NCBI GenBank assembly: GCA_949825025.1
Contig: OX463782.1
Span: 2,677,501-2,741,500, forward strand
Direction of reading: 5' to 3'
DNA: 64,000 nucleotides
Source: Siphlonurus alternatus
Taxonomy: Eukaryota > Arthropoda > Insecta > Ephemeroptera > Siphlonuridae
Under the pieces are notes generated by a model that searched no databases, had not been told where the DNA came from, and saw nothing but the letters and a program-made list of their open reading frames with translations. The first letter of the stretch is position 1. The number at the start of each line of letters is the position of its first letter. The position numbers were made by a program, and so were the translations under genes. This document shows, piece by piece, positions 1 through 10,770 of this stretch.

Positions 1-402
1 TATAAGGTTTGAAACAAAGCTTATATACTAGTATATAAGCTTTGTTTTAAAATAAAAAAAAATCAATAATAATATAGCCCATCCACTTAATTTGGCTGTT
101 GGTCGAACCATCAAAATGATCCATGCATTTAAAATTATGCACGCATTTTTATTAACAAAATCATAGATAATTTCACAGTTGTATAATATATTAAAAATTA
201 TAATTTTTTGAAAAGTATATATAATATAACGCATGCTGCATGAAAGCTATTATTATATAATATATAGAGAGTAGAAATAATAATTGTCCGGTTTACTCTG
301 TAAGAATTTTAGCTAGGATTAGTAGAAGAATATCTTCAACAATCAAAGCGTTCGATATCAGCCAAATTATATAACTACGTAATTTAAATGTACGCAATGC
401 AG
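1..402. other. AT-rich flank, no gene seen
   Basis: Low-complexity AT-rich DNA with a short inverted repeat near the left edge (the motif AAGCTTATATACTAG and its complement, about 17-50). I see no conserved coding or RNA motif. Confidence 0.5.
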
Positions 403-802
403 TTAAAGGTAAACCAGGCCTCAAATTACAAATTATAGATGACAATATGTAAATCACCAAAAGTGTTGCTCGAGAGTTGATAATTAACATTCGCATTATT
501 TTTATATCCGCACGCGGTGGTACCGCGTGCGAATTAAGTTGCGCTGTAAAGAAAGTCGCTTTGCTGACGTCTGACGTCACAACTCACAGTCAGCTCCGAT
601 TAGCATTGAGTTGTGACGTAGGCAAGGACTTTTTGTGATGTAGAGGCAATGACCAAATTTCTTACTTTGCACCGCAACTTCGCTAGGTCGCACCGCGCGC
701 GGATAAAAATAATGCGAATGTTGATTATCATAAATTATAAAGTCGAGTAACACTTGGCGACTGTCTTATAATTTGTAAAATTTAAGGCCTGTATACCTTT
801 AA
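403..802. repeat. Foldback MITE, family F copy 1 (TTAA-flanked)
   Basis: The ends are mirror images: TTAAAGGTAAACCAGGCCT at the left and AGGCCTGTATACCTTTAA at the right, so the element begins and ends in TTAA. Internal arms are also complementary (CATTCGCATTATTTTTAT near 489 against ATAAAAATAATGCGAATG near 703). A second copy starts at 63696. TTAA target duplications are typical of piggyBac-class elements; assigning this family to that class is inference. No transposase is present. Confidence 0.8.
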
Positions 803-985
803 TATAATATATGCTTTAAAATCATCTGGGGACCTATTTGGTATATGGTATATTATGGTATATACTATAGTATATAGGGTATCTGATACAGAACAGAGTC
901 GATCGACTGAATCGACGCCTCTAAAAACATTTTTAAACTTTTTTGCGCTTAAATCTAGTAAAAAATTAATCTAGGGACAAAAAAA

Positions 986-1061
986 ATGAAACTAGTGACT
1001 TGTTTATTTCTTGTCTTGTGGTGTTGGCAGCCCTTGCAGTTGCCGCAAAGCGATTTTACAG
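986..1061 (+). other. Possible first exon: start codon, signal-peptide-like ORF, splice donor
   Basis: An ATG at 986 opens 25 codons that read as a textbook secretion signal (MKLVTCLFLVLWCWQPLQLP, then QSDFT), followed by ACAG|GTAAAA, a plausible splice donor. The following sequence reaches a stop soon after if unspliced. It may be the first coding exon of an unidentified secreted protein, a 5'UTR exon of the PABPN1 gene downstream, or chance. If spliced to the ATG exon at 1517, this ORF would run out of frame through the PABPN1 start and stop shortly after. I found no matching downstream exon. Confidence 0.3.
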
Positions 1062-1516
1062 GTAAAATTTTTATCATAAATAATCTGCAATCATCGGCTT
1101 AATTACAGATAGGAAGTACTTGTTCGACCAACAGATATGTACATGGAAGTATGTATTTCTGAGATGTATGCTTATTAATTGTGTGTGTTTCGAAAAAGAA
1201 GAGAAATTGACATTTTCCGGGGCAAGTGTCAACCTTGCAGCTGGCGTCTTTTTCAAAGTCATTTTCTCATATTTTGAATGAATTATTTGATAAAAACTAT
1301 ACATAAAATAGTTTATTAGACTCTAAATTAACTAATTAATGTATAAAAACTTTGACCGATCTTGTAAGATCTTCAAATAAAGTCTTGCTTGAGAACCTTT
1401 GGTTCACAGGGGCCCTGGTGGCCTAATCTTATTTTGTTTTCTTTCATCTTTCGTGGCATATTTATCCAATTCTAAAGTTAAATTGGATATCCGGTTTGAC
1501 CATTTGTTAATTTTAG
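1062..1516 (+). promoter_or_regulatory. Upstream/5'UTR region of PABPN1
   Basis: This stretch lies between the candidate upstream exon and the PABPN1 start. It ends in TTGTTAATTTTAG directly before the ATG, so either an intron ends there (a 5'UTR intron) or the match to an acceptor is chance. A pyrimidine-rich, initiator-like stretch (TTCTTTCATCTTTCG) is at about 1440-1454. No clear TATA box was seen. Confidence 0.35.
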
Positions 1517-1624
1517 ATGTCGGCAGAGGCAGAGCTGGGGGACATGGAAGGGCTTGAAAATGGGGCTGGGCCTGGAGCAGAAGGTCTTTTGGACGACTCT
1601 GGAGCCGGCGCTGCTGATGATGCA
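1517..1624 (+). CDS. PABPN1: PABPN1 coding exon 1
   Basis: Begins [12 protein letters not shown] and ends at GATGATGCA|GTAAGT, a consensus donor. It is 108 nt, phase 0, and encodes the acidic, Gly-rich N-terminus. Confidence 0.9.
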
Positions 1625-4600
1625 GTAAGTTCGAAATAAAAAAAAACAGTAAAAATTCGTACGTTAATTTAAAACTGAATTTCGGAAATTTTCATTCAAT
1701 AATGTTTGGATATGTATATCTAATGGTTGATTTACTGTAGGAGCTGGAAGCAATCAAAGCAAGAGTGCGTGAAATGGAAGAGGAAGCCGAGAAACTGAAG
1801 CAACTTCAGAGTGAAGTTGATAAACAAATGAAGCTACACAGCCCTTCTGCAGGAGGTAAATATTTGTTCCTTCGCCACATGTTAGCAGTATCGTTTCCGT
1901 GTCAAAAATGTTTCTTCTCTTGAGTATTGATCTTATTATTTCACGAAATAGGCTTTAAATTAAGATCAGTGTTTGTTTTGAGTTAAAAAGACTGCTGATG
2001 TGTTTGGCGTAGCAATATCGTGATTCACCTCCCCTTCCTTGTGCATAAATAGTATGCGTTTGCGTAGAATATTCTGTATTGATAGCTGATACTTGTATGC
2101 ATACTGTACAGTGCGCATATCTGATTGTTTGAACACACCAGCCCATTTTAGAAATTTATGGAAAATAACTGCTGCCTTTTGTTCAGAAATTAGGGGCAGG
2201 GCACACTCACGATTGTTGAAATTTGTAAACATCAACCATAAAACCCTTTTTTAGTCAATAGAAGGGCGTTTCAACAGAAAGTTTTTTTTCTAAGCCAATC
2301 GGAATTCGGACTCCATAAGCTGCAAAAGGGTGATTATACCCCCTAAGAATAGAGGATTGATAAGGAGTTGAGGAAAAGCTACACATCGTCACTTTTAATA
2401 TTTTCGTCACATTTGTAATAAAAAGCATAACTGACCAAACACAAGCACATGTGCCCCAAAAATTCGTGACATAAAACTACCGGTACAGTAGTTGTCTGTC
2501 AGTGAGTTTAGATCTTGTTTTCTAATGTATGCATACCACATTATTCTAGATATTAAAAGTTGAAATGTTTATAATTTGAATCGGAGTCAACATGAATTTC
2601 GCATGCTTCCTACCAAAAGCTGTGAACACCAGCTTGCTTTAGAGAAGTTAGGGGTCTGCTATGGGCAGAGCTTCTACAGTCTGCAATCGTTTCAATCGTG
2701 ATGTGAATTTTTATTGTTTATTAAGAGAATGCGATGGGTGGAAAAAGGTATAAGCAAGAAAGAATAAAAAACTTTGTTGGCAGTTTTATAACGAGTCATA
2801 GTAGAGCATTAAAATGAAAGGGTACACATCAAATCACTGTCTGGGCCGCATTGTAACGCAAGTTTCATGGGGCTGAGCGCAGTAGCCACCGGATCACTAG
2901 GTCTAAATCTGGCCCGTGCAGACCACATAAGGTGCCACTTGGGCGGTAAGAACACCACCATAGTTCTTTTAATTGCTTGGCATGGTCCTCCAATGAGAAA
3001 CGGGTTGTAGCTTGCAGTTCCCCCCTAGCGGTAGAAATACCAATTTCCTAAATGTCACTTAGAAGTTAAATCTGATAGTTCGTCAATTTGCCACTATGTG
3101 ATTTCAGTACTATAAATGATGGCGCTACCGTACAAGTGCTATTGTGCTGTGCTAGGTGCAGATTTTAATGATAATTTGTGTTGTGTTACAGCTTCTCTCA
3201 ACATGTCTGTGGAAGAAAAAATGGAAGTTGATGCTCGATCAATCTACGTTGGCAATGTGAGTGGCCGTTTTGTCATTTTTATCCATGTTACCGTTCCTGA
3301 TTATTGAAATTAGCTTAATGTTTTACAACACTAGTTGTTTGAGGAAAAATGCAAAGAAATCATTTGAATAATTTATATCAGTGCAACGCTAAGTCTGACC
3401 AATAGAAAATGCTGCAGCTGTGCCAAAAAGATTATCTGCAAATGACCCTCAGTCGGAAATATGACTACACAGTGCTACCTGCATGTAACATACTGTAGTT
3501 ATTTTTCTCACTGCAAGTCATGCAGTAAGTCATTTTTTCACAGTCACATTATTTGATGTTAGTCAGATTTGTGCACCTTATGCAAGAAATAAAAAAGTGA
3601 CTTAAAATTTGGTTCCTAATTCCTAATTATCAATTAATTTTGATTATCAGTTGATAAAATTCTTACGAACGATGAGTTTTAAGTTTCTGCCAGCTCGCTA
3701 CAGTTGGTATTTCATCAGCTAGAGATAAGACTTTTCAGTCTGCCAGGTACAAATAACACCAAATCTGATGCAAAAATCTCAGAAGGGGGGGGGGGGGAGC
3801 AACCGTAGTAACAGCCAGGACCATTACGATGTGTTACTTGTCTCTCATGATGAGAGTTGACAGTGCGACAACCTTTGATGTTGTTTGTGAGTTACTTTTC
3901 CTGCGCTTTTAGGGAATAATGTGACAACTAAAAGTGTAATATCAGTAACAAAGATGCAGCGCTGTAAACCCTCAACATGAGTGACAAGTAGTTCATTATC
4001 GTGATGGTCTTCGCTGTTAAAAGCATAGGGTTGCCCAAGATTTTCAAACTAGATTTGGTGGTGGATTACGGGTATGTGTCATGCTATTGACCAGCTAGTA
4101 AGCACTTAGGCCACTTACCTGGTTAAAACATAACATCTCCCACCAATGAAATATGCCTGCAGCTAGATGGCAAGCTTCAGTATTCTGTCAGAAACTCTGT
4201 TTAACTCAACGCCCGGAGGAATTTTATCAACTGATACCTGCTGTCAGAATTAAGGTATAGGATGAAAAAAAGTCATTGAAGGATCTTCATCAATTAGGTA
4301 GACTTACAACAGTCTTCTTATGAGTCCTGATTTTTTTAAGATTTTTTTAATCGTTGGATTATGAAATATATGCTCATCAAATTTCATAATTCAGCGGTTA
4401 AAAAAATCAAAGCTTGTAAGACAACTGTTGTAAATCTACCTAGCTAATTTGAAGAAGATCCTTCACTGACTTTTTTTTTTTTTTTTTTCCTATACTAAAT
4501 TTTACCAATTCTTAGGTGAAGCCTTCATTGAAAGTCGTCTTCCGTTTGAAATGCTTATGTTAACTCACTTCTTATAATTCTTCTGATGCAGTAATCTCGG

Positions 4601-6470
4601 AGGTTAACACCCCTAATTTGTTAATGTTACTCTGGAACTGGCATGTTCAGGTGGACTATGGCGCTACGGCAGAGGAGCTGGAGCAACACTTCCACGGTTG
4701 TGGCAGTGTGAACCGTGTCACAATTCTGTGCAACAAGTATGACGGCCACCCAAAGGGATTCGCGTACATTGAGTTCGCCGAGCGAGAGGCAGTAGCCACA
4801 GCGATGGCCATGGACGAGAGCCTTTTCCGAGGCAGACAGATCAAGGTGAGCACTTCCAACGAGTTGTCATAGTTCCCTTAGTCTACCAAGGAAAGTTAGA
4901 GTTTTGAGACCTAATTTCAGCTGTCCTGCTAGTTATAGTGTTGGGAGGAAAGGGGGTGGGGAAAGTTGTCTCTTCACATTCTAAGGGGGAGGGGGGGGGG
5001 GGGGCTTCATATGCTAAGAGGGGGAGGAGAGAGAAAAGGGGTTCTTATATGCTAGGGCTGAATACACCCTTTTCTTTATCTTCCATCTTTAATCACCATA
5101 GAAGTTAAACTGATAAGCGAGCTGTATAGAGGCTTCAAGTCAGGTGATTTTTCGGTGTTCCCACTGACCTATATAAGCCTGCGAATTCGGTTTTTTGCTA
5201 AGAAGATTTTGAAGGAAAACTCCTGTACGGAACTTCTGTCTACACCAAAAATTATAGTGGATAATGCATGTTTAGATTTTTTACATTGTTTATAACCAAG
5301 AAAGAATAAACATTGCTTCATTTTCAAGTGGACCATTCAAATGTACCTTAGCAACACAAATGAGCATCACCGAGGCGCATTGACTTGAAAGCCTGTATCA
5401 GTGAGAAGTTAATTCAGTGTTAGGCACACTCTTCAGGAGCGTATCCCAAATTTAAAGATGATAATAAATAAGGGTAGGTCGGGGAATCTCCGAAAGATTG
5501 TGCTAACTAAATTATTGCACAGTATCATCACAATTGATTTGATAGCAATGCAAAAGAATCAACCAGTTCTTCTGTTATCTTATGCATGACCTTCACCAAC
5601 TTTATTACCGGTGCCTCAAATATCAACACTATTTTTTCAATAAATAAAAAAATATCAACATTAAGGGAACAATACTCTATTGTTGCCAGTTCTCTTTTCT
5701 GACTGCATAAATTCTAAGCTAGGCTATTTAGCACAGTCATTTCTGGTTAGTCAGATTTGCTACAACACGGACAATATGCTGTAATGAAACATAACAAAAA
5801 CGTGATTTGTTAAGCATATATTTTATATACAGTAATACATTATATGATGTGCTGGAAACATTCTATACAAAGATAAAAAGCACACAGAGTAAGAAATTTG
5901 AAGAGAGGAGGGGGGGGGGGGGAGAGAAACAAACAGTAGGGAAAAGTGCAAATCATATAAAATAAATCATCTTAGTTTACCACTAGACAATTCAGTAGAC
6001 TAGACGATGCCGGGATATCAGTCAATAAAAAGGTAATCAACTGTCATTCGAGCCTTTCCATTGGTTGATATACCAATGCCGTCTAGTGGTAAACTAAGAT
6101 CTGTTATACTATAGCTGAAAGCATAAATCTGAGTATCCAGTCTTTACTGCCACACCAACTAAACGGCTCCATGATGTTTTTTCACCAGGTGATGCCGAAG
6201 CGAACGAACAGGCCTGGCCTGTCGAAGACTGACCGTCCTCCACGCGGCATGGGAGCGGGGAGGTTCCGTGGGGGTAGGGGAGGGTCTCGAGGCGGCGGCG
6301 GAGGGGGTTACTTGGGGGGCTACCGCGGCGCAGCTGCGTCGCGTCGAGGAGGCGGCATCAGGTACGTGGCACCTCAGAATAATGAACCTCCACCTCAGGC
6401 CACGGTAATGCCGTTGATGCCGCAATACCACCACCAGCCCCCAACCATGGGACTGCAATTCCCTCACTGA
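1517..6470 (+). CDS. PABPN1: Polyadenylate-binding protein 2 (nuclear poly(A)-binding protein)
   Basis: Five exons (1517-1624, 1741-1855, 3192-3256, 4651-4845, 6189-6470) join in frame to 254 codons plus TGA, all with GT/AG introns. In this family the protein binds growing poly(A) tails in the nucleus, stimulates poly(A) polymerase and sets tail length. The layout matches: an acidic, Gly-rich N-terminus (1-36); a charged coiled coil at 37-66 ([20 protein letters not shown] and on); a single RRM from about residue 90 to 161 with RNP2 IYVGNV (92-97) and RNP1 KGFAYIEF (131-138); then [10 protein letters not shown] and an Arg/Gly-rich tail (about 180-210) of the kind that is methylated. There is no N-terminal alanine tract like the human one. 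The tail ends in a Pro/Gln/His-rich stretch. The start is the first in-frame ATG of exon 1. Confidence 0.97.
1741..1855 (+). CDS. PABPN1: PABPN1 coding exon 2 (coiled coil)
   Basis: Acceptor TTTACTGTAG|GAG and donor GGAG|GTAAAT. The 38 codons plus one base carry the conserved [20 protein letters not shown] coiled-coil segment through DKQM, nearly the same as in other animal orthologues. Confidence 0.95.
1856..3191 (+). other. PABPN1 intron 2
   Basis: Intron of 1.34 kb, from GTAAAT to TTGTGTTACAG. No conserved coding segment was seen; short open frames in it have no recognisable features. Confidence 0.85.
3192..3256 (+). CDS. PABPN1: PABPN1 coding exon 3 (start of RRM)
   Basis: Acceptor TTACAG|CT and donor GGCAAT|GTGAGT, 65 nt. 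It encodes [21 protein letters not shown], so the intron that follows cuts RNP2 after IYVGN. Confidence 0.95.
3257..4650 (+). other. PABPN1 intron 3
   Basis: Intron of 1.39 kb. It holds a poly-G run (about 3786-3797) and the foldback element at 4255-4495, and ends in GGCATGTTCAG. Confidence 0.85.
4255..4495. repeat. Foldback element, family H
   Basis: The ends are complementary: GTATAGGATGAAAAAAAGTC at the left and a poly-T stretch then CCTATAC at the right. The arms continue inward (TTGAAGGATCTTCATC against GAAGAAGATCCTTCA, and AGGTAGACTTACAACAG against CTGTTGTAAATCTACCT). It is about 240 bp, inside PABPN1 intron 3, and non-coding. Confidence 0.75.
4651..4845 (+). CDS. PABPN1: PABPN1 coding exon 4 (RRM body)
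   Basis: Acceptor ATGTTCAG|GTG and donor ATCAAG|GTGAGC, 65 codons, phase 0. It holds [18 protein letters not shown], the RNP1 motif KGFAYIEF and SLFRGRQIK, the most conserved part of the protein. Confidence 0.97.
5124..5398. repeat. Repeat family G copy 1
   Basis: Starts TATAGAGGCTTCAAGTCA and ends TGACTTGAAAGCCTGTAT, a terminal inverted repeat of about 17 bp. The same left end (TATAGAGGCTTCAAGTCA) opens the copy at 59579. Confidence 0.65.
5969..6100. repeat. Hairpin element in PABPN1 intron 4
   Basis: ATCTTAGTTTACCACTAGAC at the left is matched by GTCTAGTGGTAAACTAAGAT at the right, a perfect 20-bp inverted repeat around about 90 bp. It sits less than 100 bp upstream of the last-exon acceptor. 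Confidence 0.8.
6189..6470 (+). CDS. PABPN1: PABPN1 coding exon 5 (RG-rich tail, stop)
   Basis: Acceptor TTTCACCAG|GTG. It encodes [20 protein letters not shown], the Gly/Arg-rich segment, [12 protein letters not shown], and a His/Pro/Gln-rich end MGLQFPH followed by TGA. A GC-rich island marks it out from the AT-rich surroundings. Confidence 0.96.
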   Translation: MMPKRTNRPGLSKTDRPPRGMGAGRFRGGRGGSRGGGGGGYLGGYRGAAASRRGGGIRYVAPQNNEPPPQATVMPLMPQYHHQPPTMGLQFPH

Positions 6471-6620
6471 CCCACGGCTACCTCTGCACCCCTATGGCCC
6501 CATCTGCTGCCAGATTAAACTTGTAACTGTAGCAGCAGATAACAAACAAAGAAGGCAGCAGCAAGCAAGTTCACAAGCCAGATTTAAAATATTTTCTCAT
6601 TTTATTTATAAATTAAAAAA

Positions 6621-6626
6621 AATAAA
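6621..6626 (+). terminator. Proximal polyadenylation signal
   Basis: AATAAA 150 nt after the PABPN1 stop, in an A-rich context. Plausible, but the region has many such hexamers by composition alone. Confidence 0.4.
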
Positions 6627-8363
6627 AAGAGTTCATAAGAAACTCTCTGTTTCTGTTTTATAAGTTATGAAATTTGATTAAATATGTGTAATTTATTCAT
6701 ATAAATTAAATATAAAATTAACAAACTTTATTGTTGTTTTGTTATATTATTATCTGCTAAAATGAGGCTTAAAGAGTATCCATCAAATTCTGTTCGAATT
6801 ATTCTTCCATACAGGAAAAACTCCCTTTTTTATTGTTATTTCATATAATTAATTGTGTATCAAGAAGTCTAATATTGGATTTACAGTATTGAATACTGTA
6901 CTATTGGAAAACTGCAGATTTTTTTTCCAGTATTCATCCAAGTCTTTTTAATGGAGTTTGGGCGTGGTGGATGCAATGTTTTTAAGCCTATTCAGATAAG
7001 TGATTGATTTTTGTGTAGTATTAGATGCTTTACTGGTATGTCTTGCAGTAAGGGATAAAAGTGTCATAATGTTTGGTAGGCACAAACTAAAAACTATTCC
7101 CTTCTCTCCGCTGCTGCCTTTGATCCTAACTACTTAGAAGCAAGTGAACTCTTAATGTTCACATGCATCAAAATGTAGGATGGAACTTTGGCCAACTGAA
7201 AAAAAAAAGGTATATTAAGAAAAAAAAAATAAAAAAAGAGGGTGAAGAGGTAAATGCATTGTTTTTTGTAAGTCAAGAACTCCGTGCGGAACTAGTAAAA
7301 AGTAAAAAGTTTTAAAACTTTTTTTTTCTGTAAAACATATAAAAAAATATTTCTAAAAAATGCCATAACCTAATTAATTAATTCTGGTCTCAAATTTGTG
7401 CACTTAAAATGTGCAGGAATGTTAATAAACAGTTATATAAATATTATATAATAATATATATAAAATAAAAAGTTAAGCCAAGTATTTTTTTTTTTTTTTT
7501 TTTTTTTACGTTTAATCTGCCATTAATTGTAGTGAAAAAAAAGTTTTTTCATACTTGAATATGTAAAATATTTATAAAAACTTAATTTGCTAAGTTTTTT
7601 TTTCCCCAAAATTTTTTTTCTGCTTACAAAATTAGTATGGAGATAAAGACAATTTGTTTGTGAATAACTTTTCTCTAATCTTGTGTACATTTATAACGTT
7701 TTTGAGAGAAAATACGTTGAGAAACATTTGTAAAGACTTCGATGGTTATGACTATTTAAAAAAAAAATGAAAAAAAACACAAAATTATATTACAAACAAA
7801 TTGATGAAGGGAGTACTCTCAACTGCATATTAAAATAATAAAATCTCTTTATATAGTATTGCTCGTGTATTAGATAAAAATGCCCAGTAATTTTTACTAC
7901 CACTTAAGTTTTTTGCTAAAGTGTGTGTGTGTGCATGTGTGCTGTTATTTTGTAGGAAAAAGAAACGTTGGGGGTACTCTGATGTATATTTTTTTTTTAT
8001 TAGTAACTCCAGCATACAAATAAGTATTGTTGTCTTAATAAGACGGACAACTAAAAAGGAGAAAGAGAGGGAAATTTTTTAATCCCTTGCTGTCTCTTTG
8101 TTCAGCTGTTGCCCTGATTGTTTACTGTTAATTAATGCTGAACAGCTTTTATCATATCACACACACATTTTTTTCCGGCCATCTCTATATATAGGACTTG
8201 CTTGCTGCCTAGTTAGCCTGCCTGTATGTTGTAAAAAAAAAAAAAAAATAATAAAATAGCAGGTCTCAGGCAAATAACATGCAATCTCATCCCATTATCA
8301 TCATACTCTATTATTGTTAAAAAGAGATGATGTAAAAAATTTAAAAAAAAAATGCACTTACGG

Positions 8364-8761
8364 TTAAGGTAACATGGATCAGCTGATCGATGTAGTCTCA
8401 TTTAATTAACATGTTAAGCTTAGCAGATTCATAAATGTTCTGATTTTTTTTTTAAGATACAGATTTTAATATCTAAAAGCCACAGAAAAAATTTCAAGAC
8501 AATTATTAGTACTGTTTTTTTTTTTTTTTTTTTTTTTTTAATTAAGTTTTTAATTTGGCTCTTCATTAGAAAGTCCTATGCTGAAAATTTAAAAAAAAAA
8601 AAAAAAAAAAATTGTCTCGAATAATTGTTTACAAATTGTTCCTGAGATTTTTAGGTACTACAATCTGTCTCTAAAAAATTTTTAAATTGTTTGTGAAGCT
8701 ACTAAAGTTTACATGTTAATCAAATGGGACTACATCGATCTGCTGATCCATGTTACCTTAA
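8364..8761. repeat. Foldback MITE, family B copy 1 (TTAA-flanked)
   Basis: Left end TTAAGGTAACATGGATCAGC, right end CTGATCCATGTTACCTTAA. Both ends are TTAA, the arms are long and imperfect (TTAACATGTTAAGCTTAGCA against CTAAAGTTTACATGTTAA), and the centre has poly-T/poly-A. Related to the copies at 24975 and 54330. Confidence 0.85.
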
Positions 8762-10747
8762 CCTTAAATTTCTTTTCTTTTTTTGGGATTATAATAATAG
8801 ACAAGAAGCAGTGACTATGTATCAAATATCACAAAATTTTGCCGCAAAGATGTGTTCAAATGTATATTATTTTTGTTGTACTAATTTTGTGATTAAATAA
8901 GACTATTCTGCTTGCTCCTTTTCTATGTATATATATATTTTTTAGTCTGCAAATTTTTCTCTGTAATATATTAACATTATATAATATAGTTAAAAAAAAA
9001 ATCTGTTAACCATTTTGATATGGCTAAAAGAAATTAATAAGTTGGTAGTAGAAAATACATAGTAAGAATACTATTATACATATTTAAACACTTTTTTTTT
9101 TTCACTCTCTGTAATTATTATTAATTAATTATTATTATGTCTTTTATTGTTTAAACTGCTCCTTTTTAAGAAGAAAAAGGCTGCAGCAAGTTTTTTGTTT
9201 TTTTTTTTTTTGTTTCATGTTATTATTATTTTTTATTTTTAGTTATATATTTAATTTAAAGGGTGGACAAGCAAGTTAAATAGTTAGGCAGGCAATACTG
9301 ACAGCAGCTAAATAGCAGGGGAAATCTAGTCATCTAGAGATTAATTGTGGCTAAGCTACAAAAGTACTAAGAGATAGACGTTCTCACCCCCAGCCACATA
9401 GTTTAAAAAAAAAAAAAGGAGAATTGCTATTGCTATTTCTGTGGTAAGGCATACAAATTTTTTATTTTAAAGTATAAACTTAAATGGTTTTTATTTTGTA
9501 ATTAGCATTTTTGTAAAAGCCAGCCTATATCTTTAAAGCAGAAATTGCATACATGTAAAAACTCTCTATTTCTATGTATTCTCTTAAAAGAGAAAACTAA
9601 AATGCTCAATGTTAGGTAAGAAATATAACGTAAATAAACTAAAAAAAAAAAGGTGGGGGTGGGGTGAAGAGCATCTACTGGTACATATTTGTTTTTAATT
9701 GTGAGATGGCCTCTTCACAAGCTATATTGCAAGCATGTAACAATATTTGTATAGAGCCTATGTCATCTTTTAACTCAAAAAATCAATACTTAATTCTTAC
9801 TCGCTCGCTCTAATGTAATCATAGCTCTAAATTTTTTACTATTATTATTGTTAGTTAAAAAATGTACTTAAAAATAATGTGTCATTATTACCATGCACAT
9901 GCTTTTTTTTTAAAATAACTCAAAGCATTTTTATATATCATTATATCATGATCATTTAAAAAAAAAATTGAAAGAAAAAAATGTGCATTTTAAACTAACA
10001 ATGATTATCATACGCAGCTTTAGCTAAAAATTGTATTTGAGTAAAAAGAGACTATTTAAAATAAGGTAATTGTTGCATGCTTGCCCTTGCATTTCCTCAC
10101 TCATTTATTGTTATTGAGAATACAATGGGAGGTTGGATTAAGATGGAATCCAATTGTTTTTGATAGCAGGTGCTGCTTACCTTAGCTCTGATATGGATAA
10201 AACTTTCTTGTTTATATACAAAAATGGTAATTTTTATTTATACCATTTAAAAACTGATCTAATAGGAAGAAAGTGTATTGTAATGATGTGTTTTTCTGTC
10301 GCCATGTTAGGGCTAAGGATAATTAACAACTTGTTGTAGATAAAGATAGTTCAAGGGGGAGAAAGTTTTGACTCTGAAAATTTGTTACTAATATTTTGTA
10401 ACAATTTTTTAAAAAATTACATTTAAAACAATATAATATTATTGTAAATTTAAAGTAACTTTCTTCCTCTTTTTTTTTTTTTTTTCATATAAAAATAAAA
10501 ATAATTAATCAGAGCACTTATATAAGAAAAAAAACTTGTGTAAAATTGTTGTTTCTGAATTCTTCTTTGCTTGTTTCTTGTTTGTAATTTATATTTATAA
10601 TTATAACAATGGAAAAAGGGTTTTTTGGAATTGTAATAACTTGCACCACACATTTTTATTTTTACTTTTTTATTGGTGGACGATTGAGATGACAAAATGG
10701 AAAAAATGGAACGTTAAAAAAAAATGAGACATGTTGGCGTCATCTCC

Positions 10748-10753
10748 AATAAA
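10748..10753 (+). terminator. Distal polyadenylation signal
   Basis: CCAATAAACTTGTGG followed about 20 nt later by TTTGTTTGTGTTATTTGG, the usual arrangement of AATAAA, cleavage site and GT-rich element. Confidence 0.55.
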
Positions 10754-10770
10754 CTTGTGGAAACCTCTAT

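Larger units (their letters stand above)
4846..6188 (+). other. PABPN1 intron 4
   Basis: Intron of 1.34 kb with poly-G runs near 4988-5004 and 5909-5922, a family G repeat and a hairpin just before the last acceptor (TTTTTTCACCAG). Confidence 0.85.
6471..10770 (+). other. Probable 3'UTR of PABPN1 (long form)
   Basis: After the stop, 4.3 kb of T- and A-rich sequence follows without other genes. The first AATAAA is at 6621, with further candidates such as 7424; a strong one is at 10748 with a GT-rich tract behind it. The real end is not known: a short 3'UTR with unrelated DNA after it is also possible. It contains one family B foldback element (8364-8761) and several long poly-T runs. Confidence 0.4.

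Noticed and set aside
6159..6467. Minus-strand open frame opposite PABPN1 exon 5
   Set aside because: Antisense shadow of the GC-rich RG tail.
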